Part shown: positions 32,754 to 43,314 of the stretch, piece by piece
Position numbering within the stretch: the first letter of the stretch is position 1
Layout: every line of letters starts with the position of its first letter
Origin: Platerodrilus igneus
Lineage: Eukaryota; Arthropoda; Insecta; Coleoptera; Lycidae
Direction: 5' to 3'
Length of the DNA stretch: 64,000 nt
Assembly: GCA_036346225.1 (NCBI GenBank)
Contig: JARFIW010001110.1
Span: 1,302,001-1,366,000, forward strand
The notes under the pieces: model-generated
Seen by the model: only the letters and a program-made list of their open reading frames with translations
Database searches by the model: none
Told to the model about the DNA's origin: nothing
Translations under genes and position numbers: made by a program

Positions 32754-34042
32754 CTAATTTTGTTGCCGAATTTGTGTTTGAGATCGACGACCAGCCTCTG
32801 GACGACCTGAATACTCGTTTCCCGAGCACCTACTACATGTATATTTCGTTACACCTTCTTGTCCGCAACCAAAACAAAACGTCCTTTCCCTAGGGCGAGA
32901 ACAACGTTTAAAAGAATGCCCTACCCTTCGACAATTCCAACACTGTATGTCTAGGTTAATGGGTTTCTCTACAACAGCCGATGAAACCTGTCTACTTTTA
33001 TTTCTGCATGGTGATATACCTGATAACTCGGGCTCTAAGGGAGAAATTAGATTAACCGTCGATTGACGAAACTCAGTAGCTAGCTGTTTATTTATTTCTA
33101 ACTTCTTGCACAAAAGACGTAATTCTTCTACCGTCGAAAAATCGTGTAAACCTAACCCATGAATATAATATGGCAAAATATTTCTACGCAAAATTGCTAG
33201 TTTTTCATCTTCGGCTAACGCCACAGATTGATCATACAAGAAAAATAGTCTCCCACCTTTTCTTGTGGTAATTGTTTCCGACTTCTAATCTCATATAATA
33301 ACTCGCGTTCATAATCAAAGTGCAAATATTCCTTGCGTAAACCGTCAACAAAATGCGTCCATGAAGTAATCGAAGAACGAACCGACCTGTACCATATAAG
33401 CGCCTTGCCTTGAAGTAAGTCTATAATAGAATTATTCAACTCAACTTCGGTAATATTTCGAGCAATACCATATTCTTCAATCCTTTCAAGGAAAGCATTA
33501 ACACTAATATCTTGAGAATCCTCGGAAAATTGTATCCCTACTTAACTACAGGTATCCCTTTTGATACAACAACCGGACTTTTTGTAACTCCTGCTGCCTC
33601 ATTTCCTACACCTGCCGGTACTGAAGAAGTCTCAACGTTTTTCGTTTCCATCTCGATGTCGAATTCATCGAGGGTTTTATCAAGTATTCCTAAACGTTCC
33701 AATAGCGCATTTATTGCACTAAAAAATTCCTTGTCCCCTTCATCTAGCCGTAATCTTGTTAACCGGCCTAGCAAATGTTTTAATTTTGTCTCAAGTTCCT
33801 CCTGACTGTAAGATTTTAAATTATAATTCCAGTTCTGAAGTTTCCTTTTCACAAATTATGAGCTCATCTTTAATTTCTGGACTAAAATTCTTTGCCGTTC
33901 TCAATTCGCCAAATAACTCTTTAGACAATTCATCTTTCAATTTTTTCCTAAGTTCCCTAACCGTCTCGGTGGTACGAAGTCTACAGCCTCGAACTAAAAT
34001 TTCGTATTCTAGCTCGTCTTTGGTTAATCTATAAGGATCCAT
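32754..34042 (-). pseudogene. Ty3/gypsy Gag with two zinc knuckles, frameshifted
   Basis: Gag would form the particle. It starts at ATG 34042 (MDPYRLTKDELEYEILVRGC, a SAP-like helical opening common in insect gypsy Gags). Frames change near 33840, 33540 and 33230. The middle has GKALIWYRSVRSSITSWTHF, a capsid-like segment. The end has CWNCRRVGHSFKRCSRPRER and a second knuckle-like CFGCGQEG.TKYTCSRC. About 400 residues in total. Confidence 0.85.
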
Positions 34043-34289
34043 TTTAAATTTATCCTTCTACTTACGAATACTTTTATTCTTACACTTTACTATAAATAGA
34101 AAATAAATAAAATATGGAACCACCGTGTCTCCTATCTATAAAAATTTTGATACTCTCTTCATACCATAAAATAATTATATGATATTATTTAATGTGGGTA
34201 AAGACCAACTAACCATCTCACATTAACCCTAATATATTTGACAATCGGAGCTAGCACTTTAAAATCTGAATATACTTTACCGAAAATCA

Positions 34290-34315
34290 GCCCCAGACGT
34301 TGGACGTCAAATTCC
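34290..34315 (-). promoter_or_regulatory. Primer-binding-like site after gypsy 5' LTR
   Basis: Directly after the LTR end (GGTGTGACA) the minus strand reads GGAATTTGACGTCCAACGTC then TGGGGC. It resembles tRNA-Lys-type primer sites (TGGCGCCCAACGTGGGGC) with several changes. Confidence 0.4.
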
Positions 34316-35111
34316 TGTCACACCTAAATGCGAGGGGTAAAATATAAGGCCCCGCTGAAGGTGTACTAGGAGTGAATTGTAGCAACGCTGTGCTCGAACC
34401 GATGGAAGTGGCTCGAACTCGGAGAGATTAATTTGTTGCTTCCTGTTCCGCGGCTAGTCAAAGAGCACACAAGGGTCGTAGAAGTGCTACATAAGAGATA
34501 AGTAGATATGGGCGCCAGGGCTAGGTTCCGCCCAGGAAACAACTCAAGCAAAAAGTCAACCACACCCAACCCGACTAGGAAGATTATGTGATCCAGGTTA
34601 GAATTCCCCGCACTAATTATCTAAACAGCTCCTGATTTCCAATTAATAAAAACTTTGTGTCGTACACACTTGCACAATCTTTTTAATATTTATAAATAAA
34701 GTAACCAGACATATTCTAAGCAATATAAGATAATGTGAACCAATCGCAATGTAATCATAACACTGAGTAATTTAACACAAAAGCCTCTAGGCTCGTATTA
34801 AAAATTTAAAATTGAGTGTTGTGAATATAAGTTATCAAATATTGATATCCCACAATGTGCGCAAATTGTGTTCACAATTAGACTTAAAATAGCAATATTC
34901 TTTTATAATCTTTACATTTTTATCGATAGTTAATTGTGACATATAAATCCCTTCACCCTTAAATAATTATTCTCAGTTATGAAGAATTTAAGACCAACCA
35001 ATATTTTATTCTAGTTAGAAATAAATAACTTTACTACTCCGCACCACAAGTAAACTATTTTCTAGGGCTACTCACGATCACCCTTGGACATGAACTTGTA
35101 CCGATGAATTG
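34316..35111 (-). repeat. Gypsy 5' LTR, truncated
   Basis: This is homologous to 12227-13021. Homology stops at 35111, where unrelated sequence begins, so the first half of this LTR is missing. Divergence from the partner is about 2.5% by eye. Confidence 0.82.
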
Positions 35112-35339
35112 TGAAGTGTTTTTCAAAATGATCTGCAATCTTTACCCCAATCCATTTACTGATAGGCTATCTTTTAAATATGATTCTTGACTTTGACATA
35201 AGGAATGATCCTGTTAATCGTTTATTCCGCTACTGCTACAACTCTGGTTTTTCTTCATTGAGAATAAATTTTATGCCTTTACCAGCAGGCACAATACATG
35301 ATTCAGCATTTTAGGTTAATATGGATATTAAAAGAATTA

Positions 35340-36430
35340 AAAAATCCACTTGGATTTAGGCGAAACAGGGGAAAAAGTAAGATGTTTTAACTCTAGAGAA
35401 AACAATAGAAAAGGAGAAAGCGTGCATATAGGGTTTGTAGATCTGGAAAGAGCATTCAACATTGTGAAATGGAGAAACATGTTCGAAATACTCAAAAAGA
35501 TTGAAATGAGTTTTAGGGATAGACGGATAGCTTGTACAAAGAGCAAACAGCCGTAGCAGAATTAGAGTAGAAACGTAGAGAAGTTAATATTAGTAAAAAG
35601 GTGAGACAAGGGTGTGCCCTATCCCCGTTAATTTTTAACTTGCACATCCAACAGGCAGTGAAAACTGTCAAATGCAGACAGATATTTGGAATTATTATGC
35701 AGGGACAAAAGATTGTTATGCTTAGAATTACAGATGATATAGCGGTATTATCATCTAGAAATAAAAAATTACAAGCAGCTTTAAAAAATTGGAAACAGTT
35801 CTAACAGAGACATATGGAATAAAAATTAACAAACATAATACTAGAGCACTACTAGTAAGTCAAAAACTAGAATACAAATAGGAAAGAGAAATTGCAACAG
35901 GCTCAGAATTTATGCCACCAAAGATAAAAAACAAAAATTAGTACAATGTCGTGCTCTATTTAACAGGGTAAAACAACTACTATGTTCAGAGACAAAAAAC
36001 CAAAATAACGAAAAGATTGCTGAAAGCATATGTGTGGAGCACGACACTGTATTGCTGTGAAACTTGAACAGTAGGAAAAGCGAACAGGAAAAATACAGAA
36101 GCCTTTTAAATGTTGTGCAAAAGATGTTTGATGAAGATATCAGCTACAGATAAATTTAAGCACACACAGGCTATAGAAGCATTAGGGGAAGAAAGAAAAC
36201 AGTAAAACATAGGAAAGATAGGATGATAAGTCACTCACTAGGGCATGAGAGAATACTGCAAAGTATATTAGAAGCAGAGATAGCAAAAGAAAAGACGTAA
36301 AGGTAGATTTAGGCTAGGCTATTTCACACAGATAGTCAAAGATGTAGGCTGTGGGAATTTCAGGAAAATGTATAGTTTAGCTCACAATAGAAATCAATGG
36401 AGGTACTCGTTCAACTACTTCCAAGACGAG
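35340..36430 (+). pseudogene. RTE-like LINE RT, truncated and decayed
   Basis: The copy starts within the RT (GFVDLERAFN near 35435) and continues with RQGCALSPLIFNLHIQQA and MLRITDDIAVLSS, where the FADD motif has become ITDD. The C-terminal block ends NRNQWRY. There are many stops. A noncoding tail follows to about 36620, shared with 4346-4540. Confidence 0.85.
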
Positions 36431-37174
36431 AAACCTAATGCCGAAAAAAAATCATTCCCAAACCTGATGATCACTATAAGCAGCTACAGGTTTTGGCTTT
36501 GCAATATTCTCAACAAATGTTGATTGTGCGAAAGGATTTATTGAAAAACTATTAATTCAGCAAATATCCAAACGTTTGGGAATCTTGGCAACCATTAGGT
36601 TGCTTACCCCTCTCACATGCCACTGAATATTGGTGAAATAGTGTATGTAGTTAGAAAACAAAAGAAGGAGAGTTTGAATGTATCTGACAAGAAACAGGAG
36701 CTGCTATGTTCAAAGACATCAAACATAGATTATAGAAAAAATTGTTGAGAGCATATCTATGAAGCACGGCACTGTACGGCTACGAAATGGAGACAGTAGG
36801 AGAAGCAGACAAGAAAATGGTAGAAGCTTTTTGGAATGTGGTGCTTCAGATGTATTATCCTGATAGCATGGACAACAATGTTAATAACAAAGAGGTTCTG
36901 GTAGTAGTAGGATACAAAGATATTTATGAAAAACAAAAAAAAAATAGGAGAAATAGGAGGATAGGACATGTTCTAAGGCAGTTGAAGAATAGTGGGGGAT
37001 ATATTACAAGCAGAGAAAGGAAAAAAGATAGGTGGAGGTAGAAATTGATTAGACTATTGCACGCAGATAGTGAAAGATACATGTTGCAAGAATTTCAGAA
37101 TAGGAAGCAATGGAGGTACGCATCTAACCAGTTCCAGGACTGAAGACCTAATAATGTTGATGAAATATCAAGTA
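36431..37174 (+). mobile_element. RTE composite tail plus second C-terminus
   Basis: The tail (GGTTGCTTACCCCTC near 36598) is followed by a second, differently decayed copy of the RTE C-terminus: QELLCSKTSNIDYRKK, ALYGYEMETVGEADKKMVEA and NRKQWRYASNQFQD. It ends GACCTAATAATGTTGATGA at 37174. The arrangement equals that at 44600-45855 and, with a Penelope insert, that at 3001-4540. Confidence 0.8.
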
Positions 37175-37608
37175 TTTGCTTACCTTACAACATAGGTCCA
37201 AATGGCAACTTGAACTTGCGTCATCTGAACTTCTAGGAGTTACGACCTACGTCGCACTCTTTCATTAGGCCGGATTACTACAGTACATACTGGAAAGGAT
37301 TATCGCATGCGAGTAGTTGGTGTAAAAATCTCCAGCGGTGTGCTGCAACGAAGTGTTGTGAAGATATGTCGATTACCAGTGGAAATAGGTTTTAAGTGAA
37401 TCTGTAATTTTAAAAGTTTGTTTTACTTTTTACATAATGCACCATGTCACTTTAAGCGTCGAAGAATAATGTTTATCTTTTATGTGTTATAAGCCCTACG
37501 GCCTTTTGTTAATTGTAGTCTTTTTGATGTCCTCTCCCTTATTTTAAATTATCATTTTGTTGTTAATTTTTAAAGGTATCTTTCTGGATACTTTCAAGGG
37601 GAGCGGTA

Positions 37609-37960
37609 TGTAAAAGCATATTAATTTATTGTAAAATTATTTGAACTTGATCTAGATCGATGTATTAAATATAGGAGTCGTTTCCGTCCCTTAACCAATA
37701 CTTTCTTCCTGTTATTAGGTAGAACAGAACCATGGGTATCGCGCTTTAAGACGAATGCACTTAGATTACTATAATTATGTACAATTAAGAAGCTTTCTTA
37801 GAATTTGCTATTTATGATGTAAATTTGTTTCTTACAATGTGTAATGGTTTTTGTGACGTATTACCTAAATAAAGGCATACAATTAGCCCGACATTTCTAA
37901 TTGAAAATCCTATTAAATTAGCGTAGCACCAAGCCAAGCTTTGTATCCTGGTCCGTTACA
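37609..37960 (+). repeat. Candidate LTR of an unidentified retroelement
   Basis: A purine tract (TTTCAAGGGGAGCGG) precedes TGTAAAAGC at 37609, and the segment ends GTCCGTTACA at 37960, so it has TGT...ACA ends. AATAAA occurs near 37869. No partner LTR or coding region is in the window, so this is tentative. Confidence 0.35.
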
Positions 37961-38621
37961 GCAAGGGTCCCAAACTAGAAGCTATTAAAGAAAAAGTACA
38001 TCCAATTCACCTGTAGGCACACATCGTATCTTCTGTAGTTTTGAAATTTGCAAACTATCCAAAATTTTAGCATAAAACTCGCGGTTACGGTATAGTGCAT
38101 TCTTTCTTTATACTCCCTGTATGTCTGTTGTGGTTTGTTTAGCGTTCTTCTTAAACTTCTTTGGGAATTAAACCACTCATAGTTTTTAAAATCAACTTTA
38201 TTTACTTTTCGATTCATGACTTAGGATCGTTGTCAAAATAATAAAAACTTTAAGTTTGACATTTATGACATAAATTGAAGGTGAACTTGATTTATTGATA
38301 TTCGAAATATTTGGTTTGAGTACACTAAGCAAAAATTTTTAAAGTTTAAAAGAATGACTGCCTTCAATTTGTGTTGCGGCCTGGTAGCCAATACGTTTAA
38401 CGTGAAATCAGCTGATTAATTTTTTGGAAAATTTTGTATAAATTCAATAACTTGGAGATTGGAAAACATTTTGCAACATGTTTCTATTTATACAATTGAG
38501 AGGATGGTTATTAAAGAAGTGTGCGATTGCGTTACCGTAAGGCTTAAGCAGTCGTTTTTTTATATTTATTTTGAGGGGGAAAATCATTAAGTTTTAAGCT
38601 ACCTTTTTGGTAGATTTTAAC

Positions 38622-38901
38622 ATGATTCTGAGGCGACCCTATGGCGTGTTTACACTTGCCAGATACCAATGTTGTTCTATGAAGATTGTATATGGTTCTG
38701 AGGCGACCCTAAGACGGGTTTACACTTGTCAGATACAAATATTGTTCAATGAAAATTGTATATGGATCTGAACCGACCCTATGGCGGGTTTACACTTGTC
38801 AGATACCAATACTGTTCAACGGAGATTGTATATGGTTTTGAGGTAACTCTATTGCGGGTTTACACTTGTCAAATACCAATGCTGTTTTACAGGGTTTGTT
38901 A
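38622..38901. repeat. 70-bp tandem array, four units
   Basis: Same unit as 3511-3993 (TCTGAGGCGACCCTATGG..., TTTACACTTGTCAGATAC), with unit starts about 70 bp apart. It lies downstream of the Penelope endonuclease on the minus strand. Confidence 0.88.
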
Positions 38902-39278
38902 ATATGCTTATTTTTATGTAATTAGTTATTTTATGTATAAATAGGAATCATGTATGTAGGCTGTATTTCATGTTAATATCGCAAGGAAAACACAGGAAAA
39001 ACTTGCAATGCTACCTAGATATTGTGGGCTTTTGATTTTCATTTGTTATTTCTTTTGTTATTTCTTTTAGTAATGGAATCTATTGTTTACTGAAAGTCGG
39101 GGATACATTTGCAACGCAGTTATTTTTATGTAGGGTTATATAGCAGCTTCTTTGATTTTGCGTTTTTGGTGGTTTTCTTCTGTCGATAATTTTTGCGTCC
39201 TCCCATTTTGTTTCATGACTGGAGTCCCATGCATGTTGGCAAATCATCGATTTTTAGATTTTTTATTTTTTATATATG

Positions 39279-40493
39279 ATTAATTTCTTTTAATCGAACT
39301 TCAAATGGTCTGGAACTTTCGCCTATATAAAACTTGTTACATTCGCACGGTATTTTGTAGATGCTGTTTTTTGAACTTTGTATTGCGCTTTTGGGTTTTG
39401 TTTTTGTTAATTGTGCTCTTAGTGTATTGTTGGTTCTAAATACTATTTTAATTCTTAATTTGTTTCCTATTCTTTGGATTTTTTCGGATAATCCTTCTAT
39501 CTATGGTATTGAGAGCATTTTTTGGTGTGTATCGTTGTTTTTGTTTTCTTTTTCTTTATTTTTAGGGGCTTTATTCATATCTTTCTCTATTATTTTTTTA
39601 GGATATTTGTTTTCCATTAGTATACATCTGATTAGGTCTTTCTCTTTCTTTAATATTTCTTGGTTTGATGATATTAATTTTGCTCTATCATACATGGTTT
39701 TGAAAATTCTTCGTTTGACACAATGTGGGTGGTTTGAATCGAAGTTTAAGTATCTGTTTGTGTGCGTTGGTTTTCTGTATACCGATGTATTACTTGCTGT
39801 ATCGTTTTTGCTAACTAGAATATCTAAAAACAGAAATTTTCCATGTTGTTCTAATTCATATGTGAATCTAATAGTTGGTTCTATTTCGTTAATTGACTGT
39901 ACAAAGTTTTTAATTAGTTCTGTATTATGAGGCCAAATAGCATAGACATCATCTACGTATCTGCACCAGATTAGTGGTTTCAATTCTTGTGTGAATATTA
40001 CATCTTTTTCAAATTCCCCCATGAATATATCACTAAAGATTGCTGATAGTGGACTTTCCATTGCCATTCCGAAGCTTTGTTTGTAGAATTGATCACTTAT
40101 TTGAAAATATGTGGTATTGACACATAAACCAAGTAATTCCATAATAAATGATATAGTTAGTTTTGTTCTTTCTTTAAGGTTGCCATCTTTTTCTATTTTG
40201 TTTTTTATAATATTAAGCGTTTTGTTTATAGGGACATTTGTGAAGAGATTTACTACATCAAAACTTACCAATGTGTGTGTATTTTAAATTTTTATGTTTG
40301 ATAGTTTTTCTAAAAAGTGTTGGTTGTTTTTTATGAAAGAATCCGTTTTGTCTGCTAATAGATTTACAATTTTTAGGAGAAATTTTGCTAAATTATGGCA
40401 TTGTGAATCTATGGAACTTACGATAGGTCTTAAAGGTAACGAAATCGCACACTTCTTTAATAACCATCCTCTCAATTGTATAAATAGAAACAT
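39279..40493 (-). pseudogene. Penelope-like reverse transcriptase with GIY-YIG endonuclease
   Basis: The N-terminal RT part is at 40493-40284 (PLRPIVSSIDSQCHNLAKFL) and joins by a shift near 40275 to the main frame: VSFDVVNLFTNVP, FKQ-like YKQSFGMAMESPLSA, WCRYVDDVYAIW with the catalytic YVDD, and FLFLDILV. TAG at 39501-39503 interrupts the same frame. Beyond it come IQRIGNKLRIKIVFR and the endonuclease motif YKIPCECNKFYIGESSRPF, closing at about 39279. The RT lacks its first part. These enzymes act together in target-primed reverse transcription. Confidence 0.9.
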
Positions 40494-41050
40494 GTTAAAA
40501 AATGTTTTCCAATCCCCAAGTTATTGAATTTATATAAGTTCACCAAAAAATTAATCAGCTGATTTCTCGCTAAGCGTATTGCCTACCTAAAAAAAGTCGG
40601 TCCCAGGCCGCAACACAAATTGAAGGCAATCATTCTTTTAAACTTTAAAAATTTTTGCTTAGTGTTCTCAAAGCAAATATTTCGAACATCAATAAATAAA
40701 GTTGATTTTAAAATCCCTGAGTGGTTTAATTCCCAAAGAAGATTAAGAAGAATTCTTTCTTTAGTTATTGTAATTTTTTAATTCGCCTTTTCTTAATTGA
40801 AATGAATAAATCTGAATCTTTTCTATGAACATTTTAGTTCAGTTTATGTGTATTTTAAATTAAAACTATAGTTAATGTTTGCCTGTCTGATTATTAATTT
40901 ACACTTATCTGTAGATATATTTTATGATGGCAGATTTTATCATTGTTTGAAGTCTCTAAACCAGTGCATTTTCCTAGAGAATCCCTGGAACTTAAAATAC
41001 TATAATTTAAAAATCTTACCCGAAATACTATATTATGGATTGTGTTTCAG

Positions 41051-41209
41051 GTTGAAGGTATAGCATTTGGACTATACGATTCAAACTGGTATGCGAAATA
41101 CTGCTCTAAACTCAGAACGTCGGTGATTATGGTTCTTCAACGAGCTAATAAGAAAGTAACGTTTACAGCTGGCGGTTTGTTTGAAATTAATGCAAGGTCA
41201 CTATTAACT
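41051..41209 (+). CDS. Odorant receptor, fourth exon seen, beyond the 30 kb intron
   Basis: This 159-nt exon lies between TGTTTCAG and GTAAGT, phase 0 at both ends, matching the phase of the exon ending at 10914. It encodes VEGIAFGLYDSNWYAKYCSK, a basic stretch, VIMVLQRANKKVTFTAGGLF and EINARSLLT. The pattern of acidic residue, small residue, Y..WY, then LxR...K...TAG..F and SL at the end is the conserved C-terminal region of insect odorant receptors. The strand, phase and motif order all join it to 10124-10914. Confidence 0.8.
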
Positions 41210-41804
41210 GTAAGTGTGATTATTATTATTGATAACCATTATTAGTCGATAGAGAACTAGGTATCGATTGTTGAGCAACATTTACAATCAATTTGTGAAA
41301 AAATTAATTCGAACTTGAAGCGACATTTAACTGACTATGTATTCATAGGTTATGTTTTAATAATTGATCGCAAAGTAAACAGAAAATTACAATTTTTTTT
41401 TATATCAATATCGTATCGGTACGAAGAAAGTCAATGTTGATCAGGGTAAAAACAATGTAATGCAGGCACAGTTCGTGTACCTCTTGATATTCGGTTAATA
41501 ACTAGAAAACCAAAGAAAAGAAAAATATGGGTAAAAGATATGTATACAAAAAGAACGGAACAGGGATATCATGACAATTTAATACAGGATACGCGGCTTG
41601 CAGATTCTCTGTTATTTTTAACTTTACTACAAAGAGTGATTGATTGATTATCTTTCGTCACTTGGAAACACTTTAATAAAATATTCAGTTTGAAAAGCAA
41701 TATCGCCATCACAAAGATTAATTGTTACATTTCGAATATCTCCTGCAACTACTTGTATGATTGTACGAGAAGTTAGTGATTTTTACGGAATATTCTGTTT
41801 CCAG

Positions 41805-41873
41805 TATATTGAAAGCTTCTATCAAAGAAGCAGTGGTTGGGTATTGCAGAGGACTATTTATAAACTATATTAA
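41805..41873 (+). CDS. Candidate last odorant-receptor exon, 22 aa
   Basis: A TTTCCAG acceptor precedes 41805. Reading in phase 0 gives YIESFYQRSSGWVLQRTIYK and two more codons before TAA at 41871-41873. Odorant receptors end about 20-25 residues after the preceding exon, so position and length fit. The expected SYSYF-like motif is not clear, and another frame reads ILKAS at the same place. A real last exon further away is possible. Confidence 0.3.
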   Translation, partial: YIESFYQRSSGWVLQRTIYKLY

Positions 41874-42235
41874 CTACCAAATTAAAGGTAAACCCGGGTA
41901 AATTCAAGCTCCTTCACATTCTGAATCGCTGTATTATAATTATAAAAGCAATTTAGAATGATACTTTAAACAGTTTGCAATGCAAAATATTTTTTTACAT
42001 ATTTTGAGATTGGCTGCTATGGACCGTGAAGTGATGGCAGCATTTTAAATAAATCGAAACTGAGCATACATTTAAAAGAACAATGTTGAATAATCCGCCT
42101 GCTTCATGTCCACCTAATACAGAGCATGTGCTTTCATTATATTTTTTAGTCCATGGGCCATAATGCAAATATACATACCCCCCTCCAGCTATAGTGACGA
42201 AGAGGTAGAAGCGATCTACAAAGATATCGAAGACA

Positions 42236-43310
42236 ATTTAAGATTGTTTCTATTAATTATATAACATTTTAATTGGAATAACAAATTACTAAATAAGTCC
42301 AACATTGAACAACTAATAATTCAGGTCACTGAAGGTAAAATTATTTCAAATCTGTTAACAACACACGCAACTTGTTTGTTAAGCATACAAGCTCTTAGAT
42401 TTATTCATTTAAATTTCGCTCATTGTTTTCCTTTTTGTATGATTGACATTTATGGTAACCACCAAACTGGCATTAATGTTACTCTTTTATTCAACAAAAT
42501 TTCCTAGATGAAATGTTTTAGCAATATCGTTGAAAACTATTCAACTAAACGTAAAAAAACATATTAGGTTTTAAGCTAACCACTATGAACACAAACTTTA
42601 TCATAAATTACGAAAATAACTTCATCTTTGTATGTTACCAATATACAAAACCCTCGTCAGATTTTCTCTGATACTTCATCCTCATGGAATATTTAACTAT
42701 CAGTTGACACGGAATCTAATATTCAAGCTATACCAAACAAATTGTTGCCTTCTTGCATTTCGATGTCTCGTGTAAAGCGCCTAATTTGGTTCCGCCATAT
42801 TGCGTTGATAAGGTAGACTTCTTTTAAATGTGAAAATTTTTACATTTTGTTATCCAAGTTTGTATTATTTAAATTCAACATTTGATAATTTTCCCTCTTA
42901 TTTTTTTGCGCTAAAATTTAAAACTTTATGTAATGAAACCTAAACATTAATTACATACCATTGATAAATGCTGTATAACTACAGACCCTGGCACGAGAAC
43001 TTAAGGAATGTGAATGTCACATCGCTTACTTTTATGAGACATGTTTGCTTATTTCGTGTAACGACGTGACTATCTGTCCGACCGAAAATCGTTGAGCATC
43101 AGAGATGAAATCGCGCAAGCTCAATTGTATCAATATCGATGCGTTCAGAATTATGATTTGGTTATGAAATACTCCATATTTTTATTTTGAACTCTAAGAA
43201 TATTCTCTCAATTTAATTTCGCACCAATAAAATTATAACTATTTACTTTAAACTATTTTAGATACAGCATTGCTACCTTATTTTATACAACGGCAAAAAA
43301 TTATGTTACA
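42236..43310. other. Unrelated 1.07 kb block inside the RTE copy
   Basis: Near-full-length RTE has about 610 bp of endonuclease/linker here. This copy has AT-rich sequence without recognised coding features. It is probably a later insertion accompanied by deletion. No target duplication was found. Confidence 0.55.
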
Positions 43311-43314
43311 GGAT

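Larger units (their letters stand above)
12227..35111 (-). mobile_element. Ty3/gypsy provirus split by a Polinton
   Basis: Parts in minus-strand order: partial 5' LTR 35111-34316, leader with a primer-binding-like site, gag 34042-32754, protease, RT, RNase H and integrase down to 29369, the purine tract GGTAGGGTAAGGGGGAA just above 29297, and a 3' LTR that starts TGTAACAG at 29297. That LTR runs to 28550, is interrupted by the Polinton, and resumes at 13083 to end GGTGTGACA at 12227. The intact LTR would be about 1.6 kb with TGT...ACA ends. No env was seen. The 5' LTR is cut at 35111, so the element's own target duplication is lost. Confidence 0.82.
38143..40760 (-). mobile_element. Penelope-like element with inverted flanks
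   Basis: The outer segments 38143-38538 and 40442-40760 are inverted copies of each other (TTCTTTGGGAATTAAACCAC, GCAAAAATTTTTAAAGTTTA, AATCAGCTGATTAATTTTTT, TTTCTATTTATACAATTGAG). Between them, reading minus, are the RT, the GIY-YIG endonuclease, a C-terminal tail and a 70-bp tandem array. The left arm has about 93 extra bases (38190-38280). Inverted arrangements of the terminal repeats are known for Penelope elements. Confidence 0.85.
10915..41050 (+). other. 30.1 kb odorant-receptor intron filled with nested elements
   Basis: The donor GTAAGC follows 10914 and the acceptor TGTTTCAG precedes 41051. Both sides are phase 0. The interval contains a SINE, a gypsy element, a Polinton nested in the gypsy LTR, an RTE composite, a candidate LTR and a Penelope-like element. 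The neighbouring introns of this gene are about 50 nt each, so the intron has grown by repeated insertion. Stretches with nothing recognised are 11499-12226, 35112-35339, 37175-37608 and 37961-38142. Confidence 0.65.

Noticed and set aside
34316..35090. LTR boundary at TGTCCAAGGG (TGTC...GACA ends)
   Set aside because: Homology between the two copies continues about 20 bp beyond that point on both sides, and the purine tract at 29297 gives a better LTR start.
12227..35111. A single 22 kb LTR element with the Polinton genes as its cargo
   Set aside because: The Polinton has its own terminal repeats and a 6-bp duplication inside the LTR sequence, so it is a separate later insertion.
39361..39930. 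189-codon plus-strand open frame with membrane-like hydrophobic sequence
   Set aside because: It is exactly antisense to the Penelope RT/endonuclease frame. Its hydrophobicity comes from the T-rich complement of a lysine-rich protein.
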